From Clostridiaceae bacterium (lineage in GTDB: Bacteria > Bacillota > Clostridia > Peptostreptococcales > T1SED10-28), in assembly GCA_003554105.1 (NCBI GenBank), contig PWFQ01000014.1, positions 1-64,000 on the forward strand: 64,000 nt of DNA, read 5' to 3'. Of the stretch, positions 50,048-61,708 are shown piece by piece. Under the pieces are notes generated by a model that was not told the DNA's origin, did no database searches, and was given only the letters and a program-made list of their open reading frames with translations. Position numbers and translations under genes: made by a program. Position 1 is the first letter of the stretch, and each line of letters opens with the position of its first letter.

Positions 50048-50253
50048 CGTTTTTCCTCCTTAATCTATGTATTTTTGTGATTGGTTTTTTACCTATTTCA
50101 CATTTCATATCTTATACCCAGGTGAAATAAAAGTCAATAGATTTTTTTCAAAAAGTTATAATAATTATTTCATACACCCTCACAGTGAAACAACCCCGCC
50201 TTGCAGTTTCATTGCAAAAAGGGTAAGATACTCGAGAGCAGGTTAAGAAAGAG

Positions 50254-51591
50254 GTGGGAGAAGTGAACAAAAAATATATGAAAGCATTAATGATTATCGC
50301 TTTTCCTTTGATGGTTCAAAACATGCTTAGGGGACTTTTAGGATCTGCGGATAAACTTTTTATCGGGCAATTGGGTGAGTCGGCACTTGCCGGTGTTGGT
50401 GGTGCTAATCAACTTTTCAGTCTTTTTCTTACAATTTTCATGGCGGTCTCAGCTGGACTGACCGTTCTTCTTTCCCAGTATATAGGTGGTAAAAAGGAAG
50501 AGAAGTTTGAAAAAGTTATAGGGACTATGATGACCTGTGCAATTGTTGGAGGAATAGGAATTATTCTTGTTTTCCAGGGAGCTGGAATCCATTTTTTAAA
50601 AGCACTTAATATTTCGGGTTTGGCATTGGAATCGGCCCATGAATACTTGCATATTATCGCTTATTCCATTCTATTTATTTTGTTTTCCTCAATTTTTTCG
50701 GGGGTTTTTCTGGCATTTAAAAAAAACACCTATCCAATGATTGCCACATTCATATCAATGGGAATTAATCTTTTGTTAAATGGACTCTTCTTCCTCATTT
50801 TAAACTGGGGGATCATGGGCATTGCTTACGCCACTCTCATTGCCCGGGGAATAGAGTTCGGGATCCTTCTTCTTCTCGTGAAGAGTATTCTAAGAAAAAA
50901 AGGGATTTCTCTTTCCTTGGGCTTCGATCGCCATCTTTTCCTGGGACTGTTTCATATCAGTGTTCCAATGGTGTTGGATGGAGCAGCCTGGCAATTGGCG
51001 ATGACGTTTTATACCCGAATTGTATTTACCATAGGGGTACAGGAAGTCGCAGTTTATGAAATACTAAAGATTTTTCAAACTCTTACGATCACAGGGGTTG
51101 CTGCAATGGCTGCTGCAAATGTGGGAATCGTAGGGCAGGAACTGGGGAAAAGTGCATATCGTGTTGCCAAAGAAAAAGCGGAGTCCGGTGTATGGTCGGC
51201 ATTAATTATGGTGACACTTATGAATGGACTGATACTTGTTTTTTCCAGACCGGTTTTCGGTGTATTCAGCTTGGAACCGGAGACGGTAACGATGGGTATA
51301 TCAGCGATTCCATTGGTGATCACGATTATCTATGCACAAGTACTCAATGTCATGTTTCCCTATATCCTAAGGAGCGGTGGTGACACATGGGCGAACTTAT
51401 GGATCACAATTATCGGCTTTTGGGGTCTTCAGATTCCTCTTGCTTGGATTCTCGGAATCATGCTGAACTTAGGGATCATGGGAGTACTAGCCAGTATGCT
51501 GGTTGCTGAAAGCACAAAAGGACTGCTGTTTTATTTACGATACAAAAGAGGGTCATGGATGAAAAATCTGGCGGAAAATCAACGATATTAA
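50254..51591 (+). CDS. MATE family efflux transporter
   Basis: 445 aa; MKALMIIAFPLMVQNMLRGLLGSADKLFIGQLGESALAGVGGANQLF. Confidence 0.93.
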   Translation: MGEVNKKYMKALMIIAFPLMVQNMLRGLLGSADKLFIGQLGESALAGVGGANQLFSLFLTIFMAVSAGLTVLLSQYIGGKKEEKFEKVIGTMMTCAIVGGIGIILVFQGAGIHFLKALNISGLALESAHEYLHIIAYSILFILFSSIFSGVFLAFKKNTYPMIATFISMGINLLLNGLFFLILNWGIMGIAYATLIARGIEFGILLLLVKSILRKKGISLSLGFDRHLFLGLFHISVPMVLDGAAWQLAMTFYTRIVFTIGVQEVAVYEILKIFQTLTITGVAAMAAANVGIVGQELGKSAYRVAKEKAESGVWSALIMVTLMNGLILVFSRPVFGVFSLEPETVTMGISAIPLVITIIYAQVLNVMFPYILRSGGDTWANLWITIIGFWGLQIPLAWILGIMLNLGIMGVLASMLVAESTKGLLFYLRYKRGSWMKNLAENQRY

Positions 51592-51673
51592 ACCCTTTAG
51601 TGGTGTTCACTTCAGGGTTTTTTTGTTATAATCAAGGTCTAAGAACGATGGCTTATTTTCGAAAGGAGTCAAG

Positions 51674-53101
51674 ATGATGACACAGATCCTTCATTTCTTT
51701 TACGCTTATATTGCAACCATGGGGTTTGCCGTGCTTTTTCAGGTGCCGAGAAAAACCCTGCTATATTCGGGATTTTCAGGAGCCTTTGGATGGACCATCT
51801 TTCAGGGTATAAAGCTGGAATTTGGGAATGCGGTTGTGGCTACATTTATAGGGGCAATGATTATTGCGATGATCGGAGAGCGTTTTGCAAGAAAGGGGAA
51901 ACATCCCTTCACTGTTTACGTGATTCCTGCAATTGTTCCTTTAGTTCCCGGACTTACTTTATATCGAACAATGTTAGCAATTTTAGAAGAGGATTATCAT
52001 CTAGCCGCAGAGGCTGGAAGTGAAGCACTTCTAGTAGCATTGGCGATTGCCGGTGGGCTGACGATTATTTTGTCGATTAACAGTTATCTCAGAAAAAAAA
52101 GAATGGAATTGGCAGAGTTGAGAGCGAGGAAAAAACAACGCTTGCTGGAAAAAAAGGGATCGGTGGATTCCACTGCAAATGAAGATCTGGAATTACATAA
52201 AGAAATTGAAAAGGCAAAAATAGAAGACTATTACCAGCGCGGAGATCCAGTAGACGAAGGAGAAAATGAGAGTTTGCCGGAAGAAAAGGAGGTTGTTCAA
52301 ACCGACCATATTACTCCACGTATATCTGCTAAGGAAGAAAAAAAGATTTTGATTCTCGCTATGTATGCAGGGGAGATTATGGTGAAAAACGGAAGTGAAA
52401 CCTACCGTGTGGAGGATACTATTCAACGAATTTGCCGTTCTGCCGGAATCGAATATGTTGAATCATTAGTCACACCAACAGGAATTCATATATCTGTTGA
52501 TTTGAAGGAAACTTCAGTTGAACATATGCTTTCATCTTTAAAGAGGATTCAGGAGCGTTTAATCAATTTGGATAAAGTTTCAAAGGTTAATGATTTCTCC
52601 AGGCGCTTTGTTATGCAGGAAATCTCTATTGAAGAGGGGATGAGAATACTAAAGAGGATTGATGAAGAAAAAGAACCTTATTCCATACAGTTTCAAGCGA
52701 TTTCTGCAGGAATTGCAAGTGCGTTTTTTATCCTTCTGGTTGGAGCAAGCCTTGGTGAATTTACAGGCGCACTGCTCAGTACAATCATTATGACATATGC
52801 ATTGAGAATCCTTCTGAGAGGAGGGTTTCCAAGCTTTTTCGCCCACCTGGCAGGTGGTATGATTGCTGCATTTCTGGCAATATTTATTGCAGCGATCTTT
52901 CCGGAAATTCGCATGAATGTCATGATTGTCGGAGGAATTATGGTAATGGTTCCGGGAGTTGCAATTACCAACAGTCTGAGAGATACTGTTGCGGGGGATC
53001 TCGTTTCTGGAATGACGCGAGGTTTGGAAGCTATGACTATAGCAGTTTCCATTGCATTTGGTGTAGGCTTTATGATTAATTTATTGGGGATTTTATTTTA
53101 A
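51674..53101 (+). CDS. Threonine/serine exporter family protein, ThrE_2 + ThrE fusion
   Basis: N-terminal ThrE_2-like part (IPAIVPLVPGLTLYRTMLAI) then charged linker and ThrE/DUF1212-like part (AGEIMVKNGSETYRVEDTIQRICRSAGIEYVESLVTPTGIHIS). Confidence 0.88.
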   Translation: MMTQILHFFYAYIATMGFAVLFQVPRKTLLYSGFSGAFGWTIFQGIKLEFGNAVVATFIGAMIIAMIGERFARKGKHPFTVYVIPAIVPLVPGLTLYRTMLAILEEDYHLAAEAGSEALLVALAIAGGLTIILSINSYLRKKRMELAELRARKKQRLLEKKGSVDSTANEDLELHKEIEKAKIEDYYQRGDPVDEGENESLPEEKEVVQTDHITPRISAKEEKKILILAMYAGEIMVKNGSETYRVEDTIQRICRSAGIEYVESLVTPTGIHISVDLKETSVEHMLSSLKRIQERLINLDKVSKVNDFSRRFVMQEISIEEGMRILKRIDEEKEPYSIQFQAISAGIASAFFILLVGASLGEFTGALLSTIIMTYALRILLRGGFPSFFAHLAGGMIAAFLAIFIAAIFPEIRMNVMIVGGIMVMVPGVAITNSLRDTVAGDLVSGMTRGLEAMTIAVSIAFGVGFMINLLGILF

Positions 53102-53144
53102 GAGGAATAGAAAGGTTATAAAGGTTTTAGGAGGCTGTTATTGA

Positions 53145-54371
53145 ATGGAAAGTATATTGACCAACCCTTTTATTTTAATGTTCGGCACCATTTTTATAGG
53201 GAAATTTTTAGGATTGATTGATATAAAAGGAGTCAGTCTGGGAAGCTCCGGAGGTCTTTTTGTGGGGATTTTCATCAGCTACGGAGTAACGGCATTTTTG
53301 TTGATGGGAAATCCGGACTTTGACACGACGCAAAACTTTATCTCGGGAGAACTTTTTAATTTGAGCCTCGTTCTTTTTATCGCATCCGTGGGTTTGGCAG
53401 CATCGAAAAATATTCGAAGGATCATACGGAATAACGGTCCTCAGTTCATCATTCTTGCTTTTGTGGTGACACTTACCGGAAGCCTTGCCACATGGGCTTT
53501 CGTTAAACTGTTCCAAAGCCAGAGTTTGGAAAGTGTCGTAGGGACATTTTCCGGAGCCCTGACCAGTTCTCCCGGCCTGGCGGCTGCGATTGAATCTTCT
53601 TTAGCAACAGGTGGATCGGAAGCGTTGGTAGGCCTTGGGTATTCCATAGCATACGTCCCCGGAGTTATTATCGTGATCCTCTTCGTTCAAATCCTTGCAA
53701 AAAGCTTTAGGGAAAAAGGAATGCTTTTGGAAACTGATTCCGGAGATACTGAAGAAATGAAAATTTACAGACGGGACAAAGAAACAGAAAAAGAAACGGA
53801 AAAAGAAAAAGAGAAAAAGCTTTTGCATCGCTTCAGTGTCACCGGATTTTCACTAGTCTGTGCAAGCGGAGTTTTATTGGGGAATGTCAGCATTCCTTTG
53901 GGGGAAACTCTCGGAGAGTTTTCTCTGGGAGCCACCGGTGGAGTTTTGATCATGGCACTTTTTCTAGGTGATCGAAAAAAAATCGGGAAAATAAGCTTTG
54001 AAATGGACGAAAAAGTACTGGGTGTGACCCGGGATTTAGCGTTGAAAATGTTTTTGGCCATTGTAGGATTAAATTATGGATATGAGGCCCTGACTCTAAT
54101 AAGAACAACCGGTGTGGAACTGCTTTTTATCGGATTTCTTACTGGACTGGCAAGCATTGGATCCGGCTATTTAGTGGGAAGTAAATTATTAAAGATCAAA
54201 CCCCTCTACTTAATTGGCGGACTATGCGGAGGAATGACCAGCACACCGGGTTTGGCAGCTGCTATTGAGTCGACAGACTCCAATGAAGTGGGAGTTGCAT
54301 ACGGTGCAACATATCCATTTGCTCTGTTTTTTATGATTCTATTTATTAACTTGTTATTCCAAATTGTTTAA
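53145..54371 (+). CDS. AspT/YidE/YbjL-type antiporter family protein
   Basis: Duplicated [20 protein letters not shown] and [20 protein letters not shown] motifs. Confidence 0.82.
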   Translation: MESILTNPFILMFGTIFIGKFLGLIDIKGVSLGSSGGLFVGIFISYGVTAFLLMGNPDFDTTQNFISGELFNLSLVLFIASVGLAASKNIRRIIRNNGPQFIILAFVVTLTGSLATWAFVKLFQSQSLESVVGTFSGALTSSPGLAAAIESSLATGGSEALVGLGYSIAYVPGVIIVILFVQILAKSFREKGMLLETDSGDTEEMKIYRRDKETEKETEKEKEKKLLHRFSVTGFSLVCASGVLLGNVSIPLGETLGEFSLGATGGVLIMALFLGDRKKIGKISFEMDEKVLGVTRDLALKMFLAIVGLNYGYEALTLIRTTGVELLFIGFLTGLASIGSGYLVGSKLLKIKPLYLIGGLCGGMTSTPGLAAAIESTDSNEVGVAYGATYPFALFFMILFINLLFQIV

Positions 54372-54387
54372 AGAAAGGAGTGGTTTG

Positions 54388-55569
54388 ATGAACATCCACG
54401 AGTATCAAGGGAAAGAACTGTTTCGAAAGTATGGTATTCCTGTTCCCAAAGGGGAAGTGGCCTATAGTTCCGAAGAAGCATATCAGCTTGGGAAAACAAT
54501 GGGTTCCTATCCTGTTGTTGTAAAAGCTCAGATCCATGCAGGTGGCAGAGGAAAAGCCGGTGGTGTAAAACTTGCCTTTGGAGAAGAAGAACTGAAGGAT
54601 TTCACGGAAAAAATGTTAGGGATGACCCTCGTCACTCACCAAACAGGACCGGAAGGAAAAAGAGTTCAGCGATTACTGATTGAAGAAGGAGTTGAAATTT
54701 CAAAGGAATTCTATATCGGATTTATCTTAAATAGAGAGATGGGTAAAATTACTTTAATGGTATCCTCAGAGGGGGGGATGGACATTGAGGAGGTTGCAGA
54801 AAAAACTCCGGGAAAGCTTCTGCAAGAGACGATTGAGCCTTCTTTGGGCTTGAGTGATTTTCAGTGCAGACGAACAGGCTTTAAACTTGGGTTGAAAATC
54901 CAACAGATGGAATCATGGACGAAGCTGTTAAAAAACCTTTATCGATTATACACTGAAAAAGATGCATCGGTTATCGAAATCAATCCTTTGATTCTCAATA
55001 GTCAGGGCAAATTTTTGGCCATTGATGCGAAAGTGAACATTGATGATAACGGGCTTTTTCGTCAGGAGGATCTTCGCGACTTAAGGGATGAAGATGAGGA
55101 AAATCCAAAGGAATTAGAGGCGGCAAAGTACGGTCTTTCTTATATTGCTCTTGATGGAAAAATTGGTTGCATGGTAAATGGAGCAGGACTTGCTATGGCA
55201 ACAATGGATACAATTAAACATTATGGCGGAGAACCTGCAAATTTTCTTGATGTGGGAGGAAGCGCGACAAAAGAAAACGTGGCACATGCCTTTCGAATTA
55301 TTATGTCCGATGAGAAGGTTCGAGGGATCTTTGTAAACATTTTCGGCGGCATAATGAAATGTGATGTAATTGCTGAGGGCATCGTGGAAGCGGTAAAGGA
55401 AACTGAACTTAGTGTACCTCTAGTCGTTCGCCTGGAAGGAACCAATGTTGAAAAAGGGAGAAGTATTCTTCGAGATTCATCGGTCAACGTCATTAGTGTA
55501 TCATCGATGGATGAGGGGGCAGAAAGAATCATTGCGGAAATTGAAAAGGAATTGAGAGGGGAGGTTTAA
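54388..55569 (+). CDS. sucC: ADP-forming succinate--CoA ligase subunit beta
   Basis: [61 protein letters not shown]. Confidence 0.95.
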   Translation: MNIHEYQGKELFRKYGIPVPKGEVAYSSEEAYQLGKTMGSYPVVVKAQIHAGGRGKAGGVKLAFGEEELKDFTEKMLGMTLVTHQTGPEGKRVQRLLIEEGVEISKEFYIGFILNREMGKITLMVSSEGGMDIEEVAEKTPGKLLQETIEPSLGLSDFQCRRTGFKLGLKIQQMESWTKLLKNLYRLYTEKDASVIEINPLILNSQGKFLAIDAKVNIDDNGLFRQEDLRDLRDEDEENPKELEAAKYGLSYIALDGKIGCMVNGAGLAMATMDTIKHYGGEPANFLDVGGSATKENVAHAFRIIMSDEKVRGIFVNIFGGIMKCDVIAEGIVEAVKETELSVPLVVRLEGTNVEKGRSILRDSSVNVISVSSMDEGAERIIAEIEKELRGEV

Positions 55570-55570
55570 G

Positions 55571-56455
55571 ATGAGTATTTATGTGAACGAATCATCGAAA
55601 ATTATCGTCCAGGGGATTACAGGCTCAGCTGGAAAATTTCACACCCAAAAGATGTTAGAATACGGAACGAAAATCGTTGCGGGGGTGTCTCCCGGAAGAG
55701 GAGGGGAGAAAGTTCAGGGGATACCGGTATTCAATACTGTTGAAGAAGCAGTCCGGAAAACACAGGCAAACGTATCGGTGATTTATATTCCCGCACCCTA
55801 TGCATCAGACGGGATTTTGGAAGCTGCAAACTCCAATATCCCTTTGGTTATCTGTATAACAGAGCATATCCCTGTTAAAGATATGATTAGAGTAAGGGAG
55901 TATTTGAAAGATAAACCTACAACACTCATTGGTCCAAACTGCCCCGGTGTGATCACGCCGGATGAATGCAAGGTGGGGATTATGCCAGGTTACATTCATA
56001 AGAAAGGGAGAATTGGTGTTGTCTCCAGGTCAGGAACCTTGACATATGAAGCGGTTCATCAACTATCCCAAGTCGGATTGGGACAATCGACAGCTGTTGG
56101 AATTGGTGGCGACCCTGTGAATGGAACGAGTTTTGTGGATGTACTAAAGTTATTCAACGAAGATCCTGAAACACATGGAGTCGTTATCATCGGGGAGATC
56201 GGGGGGAATCAGGAAGAAGAGGCGGCAAAGTGGATTAATGAGAATATGAGAAAACCGGTAGTAGGTTTCATAAGCGGCGTAACGGCACCTGCAGGAAAAA
56301 GAATGGGACATGCAGGAGCCATTATTTCCGGAGGGAAAGGAACCGCATCGGAAAAAATCAGAGTGATGGCAGAGTGTGGAATCACAATGGCAACAACCCC
56401 TTCAACCATCGGTGAAACGATGAGAAAGCAAATGGAAGAGCAAAAAACTCATTAA
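55571..56455 (+). CDS. sucD: Succinate--CoA ligase subunit alpha
   Basis: [68 protein letters not shown] phospho-His region. Confidence 0.95.
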   Translation: MSIYVNESSKIIVQGITGSAGKFHTQKMLEYGTKIVAGVSPGRGGEKVQGIPVFNTVEEAVRKTQANVSVIYIPAPYASDGILEAANSNIPLVICITEHIPVKDMIRVREYLKDKPTTLIGPNCPGVITPDECKVGIMPGYIHKKGRIGVVSRSGTLTYEAVHQLSQVGLGQSTAVGIGGDPVNGTSFVDVLKLFNEDPETHGVVIIGEIGGNQEEEAAKWINENMRKPVVGFISGVTAPAGKRMGHAGAIISGGKGTASEKIRVMAECGITMATTPSTIGETMRKQMEEQKTH

Positions 56456-56525
56456 GAGAGCCGTGAATCTGAACTGACCCTTGTCAAGTAGACAGGAAAC
56501 AATCACGGATGAAAGGAAGAGTTTC

Positions 56526-57185
56526 ATGGATAAAAAGGCCTTTGATTTGGCGGTGAGGTATCTTTCATATCGCAGTAGAAGTCAAAAAGAAATTAGGGAC
56601 TATCTTAATGGAAAAGGATATTCCTCGAAAGAAATTCAAACTGCCATTGATAAACTTCATCAGTATGGCTATCAGAGTGATGAGAGTTTCGGGAAAGAGT
56701 TTGTCAGGATCAAAGGAGAAGGAGGTAAAAAAGGGAGCAGATTTGTAAGTGCAAAACTAAAGGAGAAAGGGATAGAAGAAGAGCTGGTCGAAAAAATTAT
56801 AAATGAGGAGTATCCTCCGGAAAAGGAACTTCTGATTGCCCAGGATGAAGGCTACCGATATTTTCATTCCCACAGGGCCCTTCCAATGAATCTGCTTCTC
56901 AATAAGCTATATCAGAGGTTAATGGGGAAAGGATTCACTCATGGTGCCATTCATCACACTCTGGAAACTCTGAAGAATGATCCCGAAGTGAGAAAAGCGA
57001 TTGATGAGATGGTAGACGTTCATTATGAAAAAGCACTAGAGGAAGCTCAAAAAGTTTTGCGAAAACGAGAGAGAAAGGATGAAACACACTATAAGAAAAG
57101 AGGGGCAGTCTATAGCTCTCTTTTGAGAAAAGGTTTTACTTCAGAGGTGATTAAGAGAGTCCAGGAGACCCTTGAAGATGAATAG
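56526..57185 (+). CDS. recX: RecX family regulatory protein
   Basis: AFDLAVRYLSYRSRSQKEIRDYLNGKGYSSKEIQTAIDKLHQYGYQSDESFGKEFVRIK. Confidence 0.88.
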   Translation: MDKKAFDLAVRYLSYRSRSQKEIRDYLNGKGYSSKEIQTAIDKLHQYGYQSDESFGKEFVRIKGEGGKKGSRFVSAKLKEKGIEEELVEKIINEEYPPEKELLIAQDEGYRYFHSHRALPMNLLLNKLYQRLMGKGFTHGAIHHTLETLKNDPEVRKAIDEMVDVHYEKALEEAQKVLRKRERKDETHYKKRGAVYSSLLRKGFTSEVIKRVQETLEDE

Positions 57186-57251
57186 AATAAGAATTTTTCT
57201 TGACAGAAGAAAATATTCAATGGTATAGTAAGTACACAAATGAATAATTGA

Positions 57252-57366
57252 TGATCTTCAGGGCAGGGTGTAATTCCCGACCGGCGGTAAAGTCCGCGAA
57301 CCTTAAGGGTTGATTTGGTGAAACTCCAAAACCGACAGTAAAGTCTGGATGGAAGAAGAGAACTGG
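57252..57366 (+). promoter_or_regulatory. FMN riboswitch (RFN element)
   Basis: ATCTTCAGGGCAGGGTGTAATTCCCGACCGGCGGTAAAGTCCGCGAAC..GGTTGATTTGGTGAAACTCCAAAACCGACAGTAAAGTCTGGATGGAAGAAGA. Confidence 0.98.
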
Positions 57367-57412
57367 TTGCATTATAAGTATAATTATAATGTATTTTAGT
57401 TGGGATAATTTT

Positions 57413-57446
57413 TAACACCTGAGGATATTTCTTCAGGTGTTTTTTG
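57413..57446 (+). terminator. Intrinsic terminator of the FMN riboswitch
   Basis: AACACCTGA ... TCAGGTGTT TTTTGG. Confidence 0.85.
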
Positions 57447-57481
57447 GTGAATAAATCATTTCAGCTCAAGGAGGTCAGGCT

Positions 57482-58600
57482 GTGAAAGAAGAACAGATCC
57501 AAGAAGATCTTAAGTACATGAAAAGAGCGATGGAGCTTGCAGAAAAAGGAAGAGGAAGGACCAACCCCAATCCTTTGGTCGGTGCGGTAATCGTAAAAGA
57601 GAACCGAATCATCGGTGAGGGCTTCCACAAAGCTTACGGCGATCATCACGCAGAAGTAAATGCATTTGAAGCTGCAATCGAAGATTGCAATGGAGCAACA
57701 TTATACGTAACATTGGAACCCTGTCATCATTATGGGAAAACCCCACCCTGTGTTGATCGAGTGATTAAAGAGAAAATCGGGAGAGTAGTGATTGGACTGA
57801 CAGACCCGAATCCATTAGTGATGGGGAAAAGCATTAAAAAGATGATGGACAAGGGCATCAGGGTGCACACAGGAGTTATGGAAAAAGAATTACGAATACA
57901 AAATCGGGTGTTTCTGCACTATATGAAAAAAGGATATCCTCATATTACATTAAAAACAGCAATGACCCTCGATGGAAAAATTGCTACTGCATCCGGTGAA
58001 TCAAAATGGATTACCGGAAGTGAAGCAAGGCAGTGGGTGCACAATTTCAGAGATCATGTAATGGGGATTATGGTTGGTGTTAATACAGTAATTGCGGATG
58101 ATCCATTATTAACAACCAGATTAGAAAAAAGTGAAGGGAAAAATCCGATCCGAATTGTGGTGGATAGCAAAGGAAGAGCACCATTTAATGCGAAGGTCTT
58201 TGATGTTGATGAAAAAACGAAAACAATTCTCGCTACGACGGAAAGTATGAATAAAGATAAAATGTATTCATTGGAAAGGAAAGGCGTAAAAGTAGCGATC
58301 CTTCCCTCTGACCAAGGAAGAGTTGATCTACAGGCATTAATGGAATTTCTTGGAGAAGAGAAGATCGACAGTGTCCTGCTGGAAGGAGGAGCAACTCTTA
58401 ACTACAGTGCTTTAAAGGGTAAAATAGTGCAAGAGGTCATTGCATTTATAGCTCCGAAACTTATTGGTGGCCTAACAGCTAAAACTCCGGTTGGAGGAGA
58501 AGGCATTCCCCACCTGGAAGACGCAATTGTTTTAAAAGATGTTGAATATAGTGTGGTTGGCAAAGATTTAATGGTAAAAGGGCGCATAGAAGAGGGATAA
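57482..58600 (+). CDS. ribD: Bifunctional diaminohydroxyphosphoribosylaminopyrimidine deaminase/reductase
   Basis: NPNPLVGAVIVKENRIIGEGFHKAYGDHHAEVNAFE, CCHH-type PCHHYGKTPPC zinc site, reductase domain. Confidence 0.97.
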   Translation: MKEEQIQEDLKYMKRAMELAEKGRGRTNPNPLVGAVIVKENRIIGEGFHKAYGDHHAEVNAFEAAIEDCNGATLYVTLEPCHHYGKTPPCVDRVIKEKIGRVVIGLTDPNPLVMGKSIKKMMDKGIRVHTGVMEKELRIQNRVFLHYMKKGYPHITLKTAMTLDGKIATASGESKWITGSEARQWVHNFRDHVMGIMVGVNTVIADDPLLTTRLEKSEGKNPIRIVVDSKGRAPFNAKVFDVDEKTKTILATTESMNKDKMYSLERKGVKVAILPSDQGRVDLQALMEFLGEEKIDSVLLEGGATLNYSALKGKIVQEVIAFIAPKLIGGLTAKTPVGGEGIPHLEDAIVLKDVEYSVVGKDLMVKGRIEEG

Positions 58601-58621
58601 AAATCCAAAGGGAGTGATCGC

Positions 58622-59281
58622 TTGTTTACAGGAATTGTTGAGGAGCTGGGAAAACTTGCATCGATTGAAGGAGGGAGTAACGTTTTCCGCATTAAAATTA
58701 TCGGGAATAAAGTTCTTGAAGATGTTAAGCTCGGAGATAGTATCAGTACCAATGGTGTATGCTTGACGGTGGTTAAATATGATAAAGACTCTTTTAGCGG
58801 AGATGTAATGCCGGAGACGCTAAGAAGAACCAATCTTGGAGATTTGAAGGTGGGTGACACTGTGAATCTGGAAAGGGCCATGGCAATCGGAGACCGCTTT
58901 GGAGGTCATATTGTGTCGGGGCATATTGATGGAACCGGTAACATTATCAACTATCGAAAAGAGAAAAATGCAACATGGATCCGAATAGAGTGCAGTAGTG
59001 AGCTTCTTCGATATATGATTCCTAAAGGATCGATTGCCATAGACGGGACATCCCTAACGTTAGCAACAGTGGACCATCAGGGATTTGAAGTATCAATTAT
59101 TCCCCTGACCGGGGAGGAAACTACTTTATTGAAGAAAAAAACGGGAGACAAAGTAAACCTGGAATGTGACATGATCGGAAAGTATGTTGAAAAGCTTTTT
59201 CCGAAGGAAAACAGTGACAAAGGAGAGATGAAAAGCTCAGGATTGACCCAAGAGAAACTGGAAAAGATGGGATTTTATTAA
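58622..59281 (+). CDS. ribE: Riboflavin synthase alpha subunit
   Basis: [12 protein letters not shown] start; two-fold repeated lumazine-binding domains. Confidence 0.96.
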   Translation: MFTGIVEELGKLASIEGGSNVFRIKIIGNKVLEDVKLGDSISTNGVCLTVVKYDKDSFSGDVMPETLRRTNLGDLKVGDTVNLERAMAIGDRFGGHIVSGHIDGTGNIINYRKEKNATWIRIECSSELLRYMIPKGSIAIDGTSLTLATVDHQGFEVSIIPLTGEETTLLKKKTGDKVNLECDMIGKYVEKLFPKENSDKGEMKSSGLTQEKLEKMGFY

Positions 59282-59298
59282 GAGAAAGGGTGAAATTA

Positions 59299-60513
59299 AT
59301 GTCAGAATTTAACAGCATAGAAGAAGCAATTGAAGATATAAAAAACGGGAAAATGGTCGTTGTGGTTGATGATGAAAATCGTGAAAATGAAGGCGATCTT
59401 GTTATGGCTGCAGAAAAAGCAACCACAAAGCATGTAAACTTCATGGCGACTCATGGAAGAGGTTTAATCTGTGTACCCATGGAAAGAGAACGGCTACAGG
59501 AGCTTGATATCCTCCCGATGGTCAATAATAACACAGATCCGAACCAAACAGCATTTACAGTTTCTGTTGATGATCGAAGAACTTCAACAGGGATTTCTGC
59601 TGAAGAGCGGGCAATGACAATCAGAAGGCTGATCGAAACTGATGCAACGGCTAGAGATTTTCATAAGCCGGGGCACATTTTTCCTCTAATCGCCAAGGAG
59701 GGAGGAGTTCTTAAAAGAGCCGGTCATACAGAAGCCTCAGTAGATCTGGCAAGGTTGGCAGGACTTTACCCGGCTGGCGTCATTTGTGAAATTATGAATG
59801 AAGACGGAACAATGGCAAGAGTCCCCCAATTGAAAGAGTATTGTCAAAAACACGATCTGAAATTTATTACTATTGCGGATCTTATCGCATACAGAAGTAA
59901 AAAAGAAACTCTGATCGAACGTATTACTGAAGCGGAACTCCCAACAAAGCATGGCAAATTCAGAATTTTCGGGTATGTCAATCAGCTTAACGGTGAACAC
60001 CATGTAGCTCTTGTAAAAGGCGAAGTTGATGGAAAAGAGCCGATTCTTGTGCGGGTCCATTCCGAGTGCCTGACAGGAGATGCTTTCGGGTCCAAACGGT
60101 GTGATTGCGGAGAACAGTATGATCGGGCAATGGAGATGATTGAGAAAGAAGGAAAAGGTGTACTCGTCTATATGCGTCAGGAAGGCAGAGGCATTGGTCT
60201 GATCAATAAACTCCGGGCATACTCTTTACAAGATGAAGGGTATGATACGGTAGAAGCCAATGAAGCCCTAGGATTTCCGGGGGATCTTCGGGAATACGGG
60301 ATTGGAGCACAAATATTAAAAGATCTCAAAATAGAAAAAATTAAACTGATTACAAATAATCCAAAAAAGATTCATGGATTATCAGGTTATGGGATTGAAA
60401 TTGTTGAGCGTGTGGAGATTGAAATAGATCCTCAAGAGGACAATAAATTCTACCTGGAAACAAAGGAGTCGAAAATGAACCATATGACCCACTATAAAAA
60501 GGAGGAAAAGTAA
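59299..60513 (+). CDS. ribBA: 3,4-DHBP synthase/GTP cyclohydrolase II
   Basis: [45 protein letters not shown]. Confidence 0.97.
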   Translation: MSEFNSIEEAIEDIKNGKMVVVVDDENRENEGDLVMAAEKATTKHVNFMATHGRGLICVPMERERLQELDILPMVNNNTDPNQTAFTVSVDDRRTSTGISAEERAMTIRRLIETDATARDFHKPGHIFPLIAKEGGVLKRAGHTEASVDLARLAGLYPAGVICEIMNEDGTMARVPQLKEYCQKHDLKFITIADLIAYRSKKETLIERITEAELPTKHGKFRIFGYVNQLNGEHHVALVKGEVDGKEPILVRVHSECLTGDAFGSKRCDCGEQYDRAMEMIEKEGKGVLVYMRQEGRGIGLINKLRAYSLQDEGYDTVEANEALGFPGDLREYGIGAQILKDLKIEKIKLITNNPKKIHGLSGYGIEIVERVEIEIDPQEDNKFYLETKESKMNHMTHYKKEEK

Positions 60514-60984
60514 ATGAAGAATTATGAAGGAACACTTCTTGTGAAAGAGGCAAAATTTGGAATTATCGTTGGGCGATTTAATGAGTTTATTGGAAGCAAG
60601 CTTTTATCAGGGGCGATTGATGCATTGAAAAGACACGGAGCCACCGATGATCAAATCGATGTAATCTGGGCACCGGGAGCGTTTGAAATACCTCTTATAG
60701 CTAAAAAGGTTTCGAAAAGTGGACGATACGACGGTGTGATTTGTTTAGGAGCTGTCATTCGCGGAGCAACCCCTCATTTTGATTACGTGTCCAGTGAAGT
60801 AACAAAAGGGATTGCAAGTGTTTCTCTTGATACTGAGGTTCCTGTGGTATTTGGAGTGCTTACGACAGACACCATTGAACAGGCTATCGAGCGGGCGGGA
60901 ACGAAAGCGGGGAATAAAGGATTTGATGCAGCCATGACAGCCATAGAAATGGTTAATCTTATGAAAGAAATCCACAATGTTTAG
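60514..60984 (+). CDS. ribH: 6,7-dimethyl-8-ribityllumazine synthase
   Basis: [58 protein letters not shown]. Confidence 0.97.
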   Translation: MKNYEGTLLVKEAKFGIIVGRFNEFIGSKLLSGAIDALKRHGATDDQIDVIWAPGAFEIPLIAKKVSKSGRYDGVICLGAVIRGATPHFDYVSSEVTKGIASVSLDTEVPVVFGVLTTDTIEQAIERAGTKAGNKGFDAAMTAIEMVNLMKEIHNV

Positions 60985-61630
60985 TGGCGTAAAAACCTTA
61001 TACTTTGATTATGACGGAACCCTTCATTGGAGTGAAAAAATCTATTTGCCCGCATTTCGAAAGGGACAGGAAGCATTAATGGAATTAGGGCATTTAAAAA
61101 GCAGGGACTTAACGGATCGGGAGGTTACACGATTTCTTGGACTTACCAGATACGAAATGTGGGAGAAGTATCGCCCTGATTTGCCTGAAGAAGTGACTAA
61201 AATCGCAGGAGATGTTATAGGGAAAGAAATGGAGCGGTTAGTTTTAATCGGCGAAGCCGAACTCTATCCGGGAGTCATTGAAACACTCGAGCACCTTAAA
61301 AACAAAGGCTATACTCTCGTATTCCTCAGCAATTGCGGGAAAAATTACTTGGAGAATGCAAAAAAAACATTTCCTCTCGATAAGTACTTTGAGGCTTTTT
61401 ATTATGCTGAAGCCTTCGGGTATCTGCCTAAGCATGAAATTTTACGGCAGGTACGAGAAAATCACCCCGAAAAACAAGTCATTGTCGGAGACCGTCATAA
61501 AGATATGGAAAGCGGATATAAAAACAACATGAAAACCATCGGTTGCAGCTATGGTTATGGGACAGAAGAAGAATTAAAGGGGGCGACCGTTGTCATAGAA
61601 GATATACGCAAACTAATAGATCTGCTTTAA
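60977..61630 (+). CDS. HAD family hydrolase; candidate riboflavin-pathway phosphatase
   Basis: DYDGTLH motif I, LSNCG motif [12 protein letters not shown] motif IV; overlaps ribH by 8 nt. Confidence 0.9.
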   Translation: MFSGVKTLYFDYDGTLHWSEKIYLPAFRKGQEALMELGHLKSRDLTDREVTRFLGLTRYEMWEKYRPDLPEEVTKIAGDVIGKEMERLVLIGEAELYPGVIETLEHLKNKGYTLVFLSNCGKNYLENAKKTFPLDKYFEAFYYAEAFGYLPKHEILRQVRENHPEKQVIVGDRHKDMESGYKNNMKTIGCSYGYGTEEELKGATVVIEDIRKLIDLL

Positions 61631-61708
61631 CAGACTAAGTTCCGGGAAAATTGATATGGATGATGTGGAGGAGAAGAATATATATTCTTCTCCTCTTTTA
61701 GATAAACT

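Noticed and set aside
53757-53822. Repetitive GAAACGGAAAAAGAAAAAG stretch as a functional repeat
   Set aside because: Encodes a low-complexity charged linker ([16 protein letters not shown]) in the antiporter; no evidence of a DNA-level role.
56456-56525. SOS box upstream of recX
   Set aside because: Only a GAACTGACCC half-site is present; no GAAC-N4-GTTC match.
58402-58881. 159-aa minus-strand ORF
   Set aside because: Antisense to ribD/ribE, Ser/Leu-rich shadow composition, no RBS; the plus-strand genes are unambiguous.
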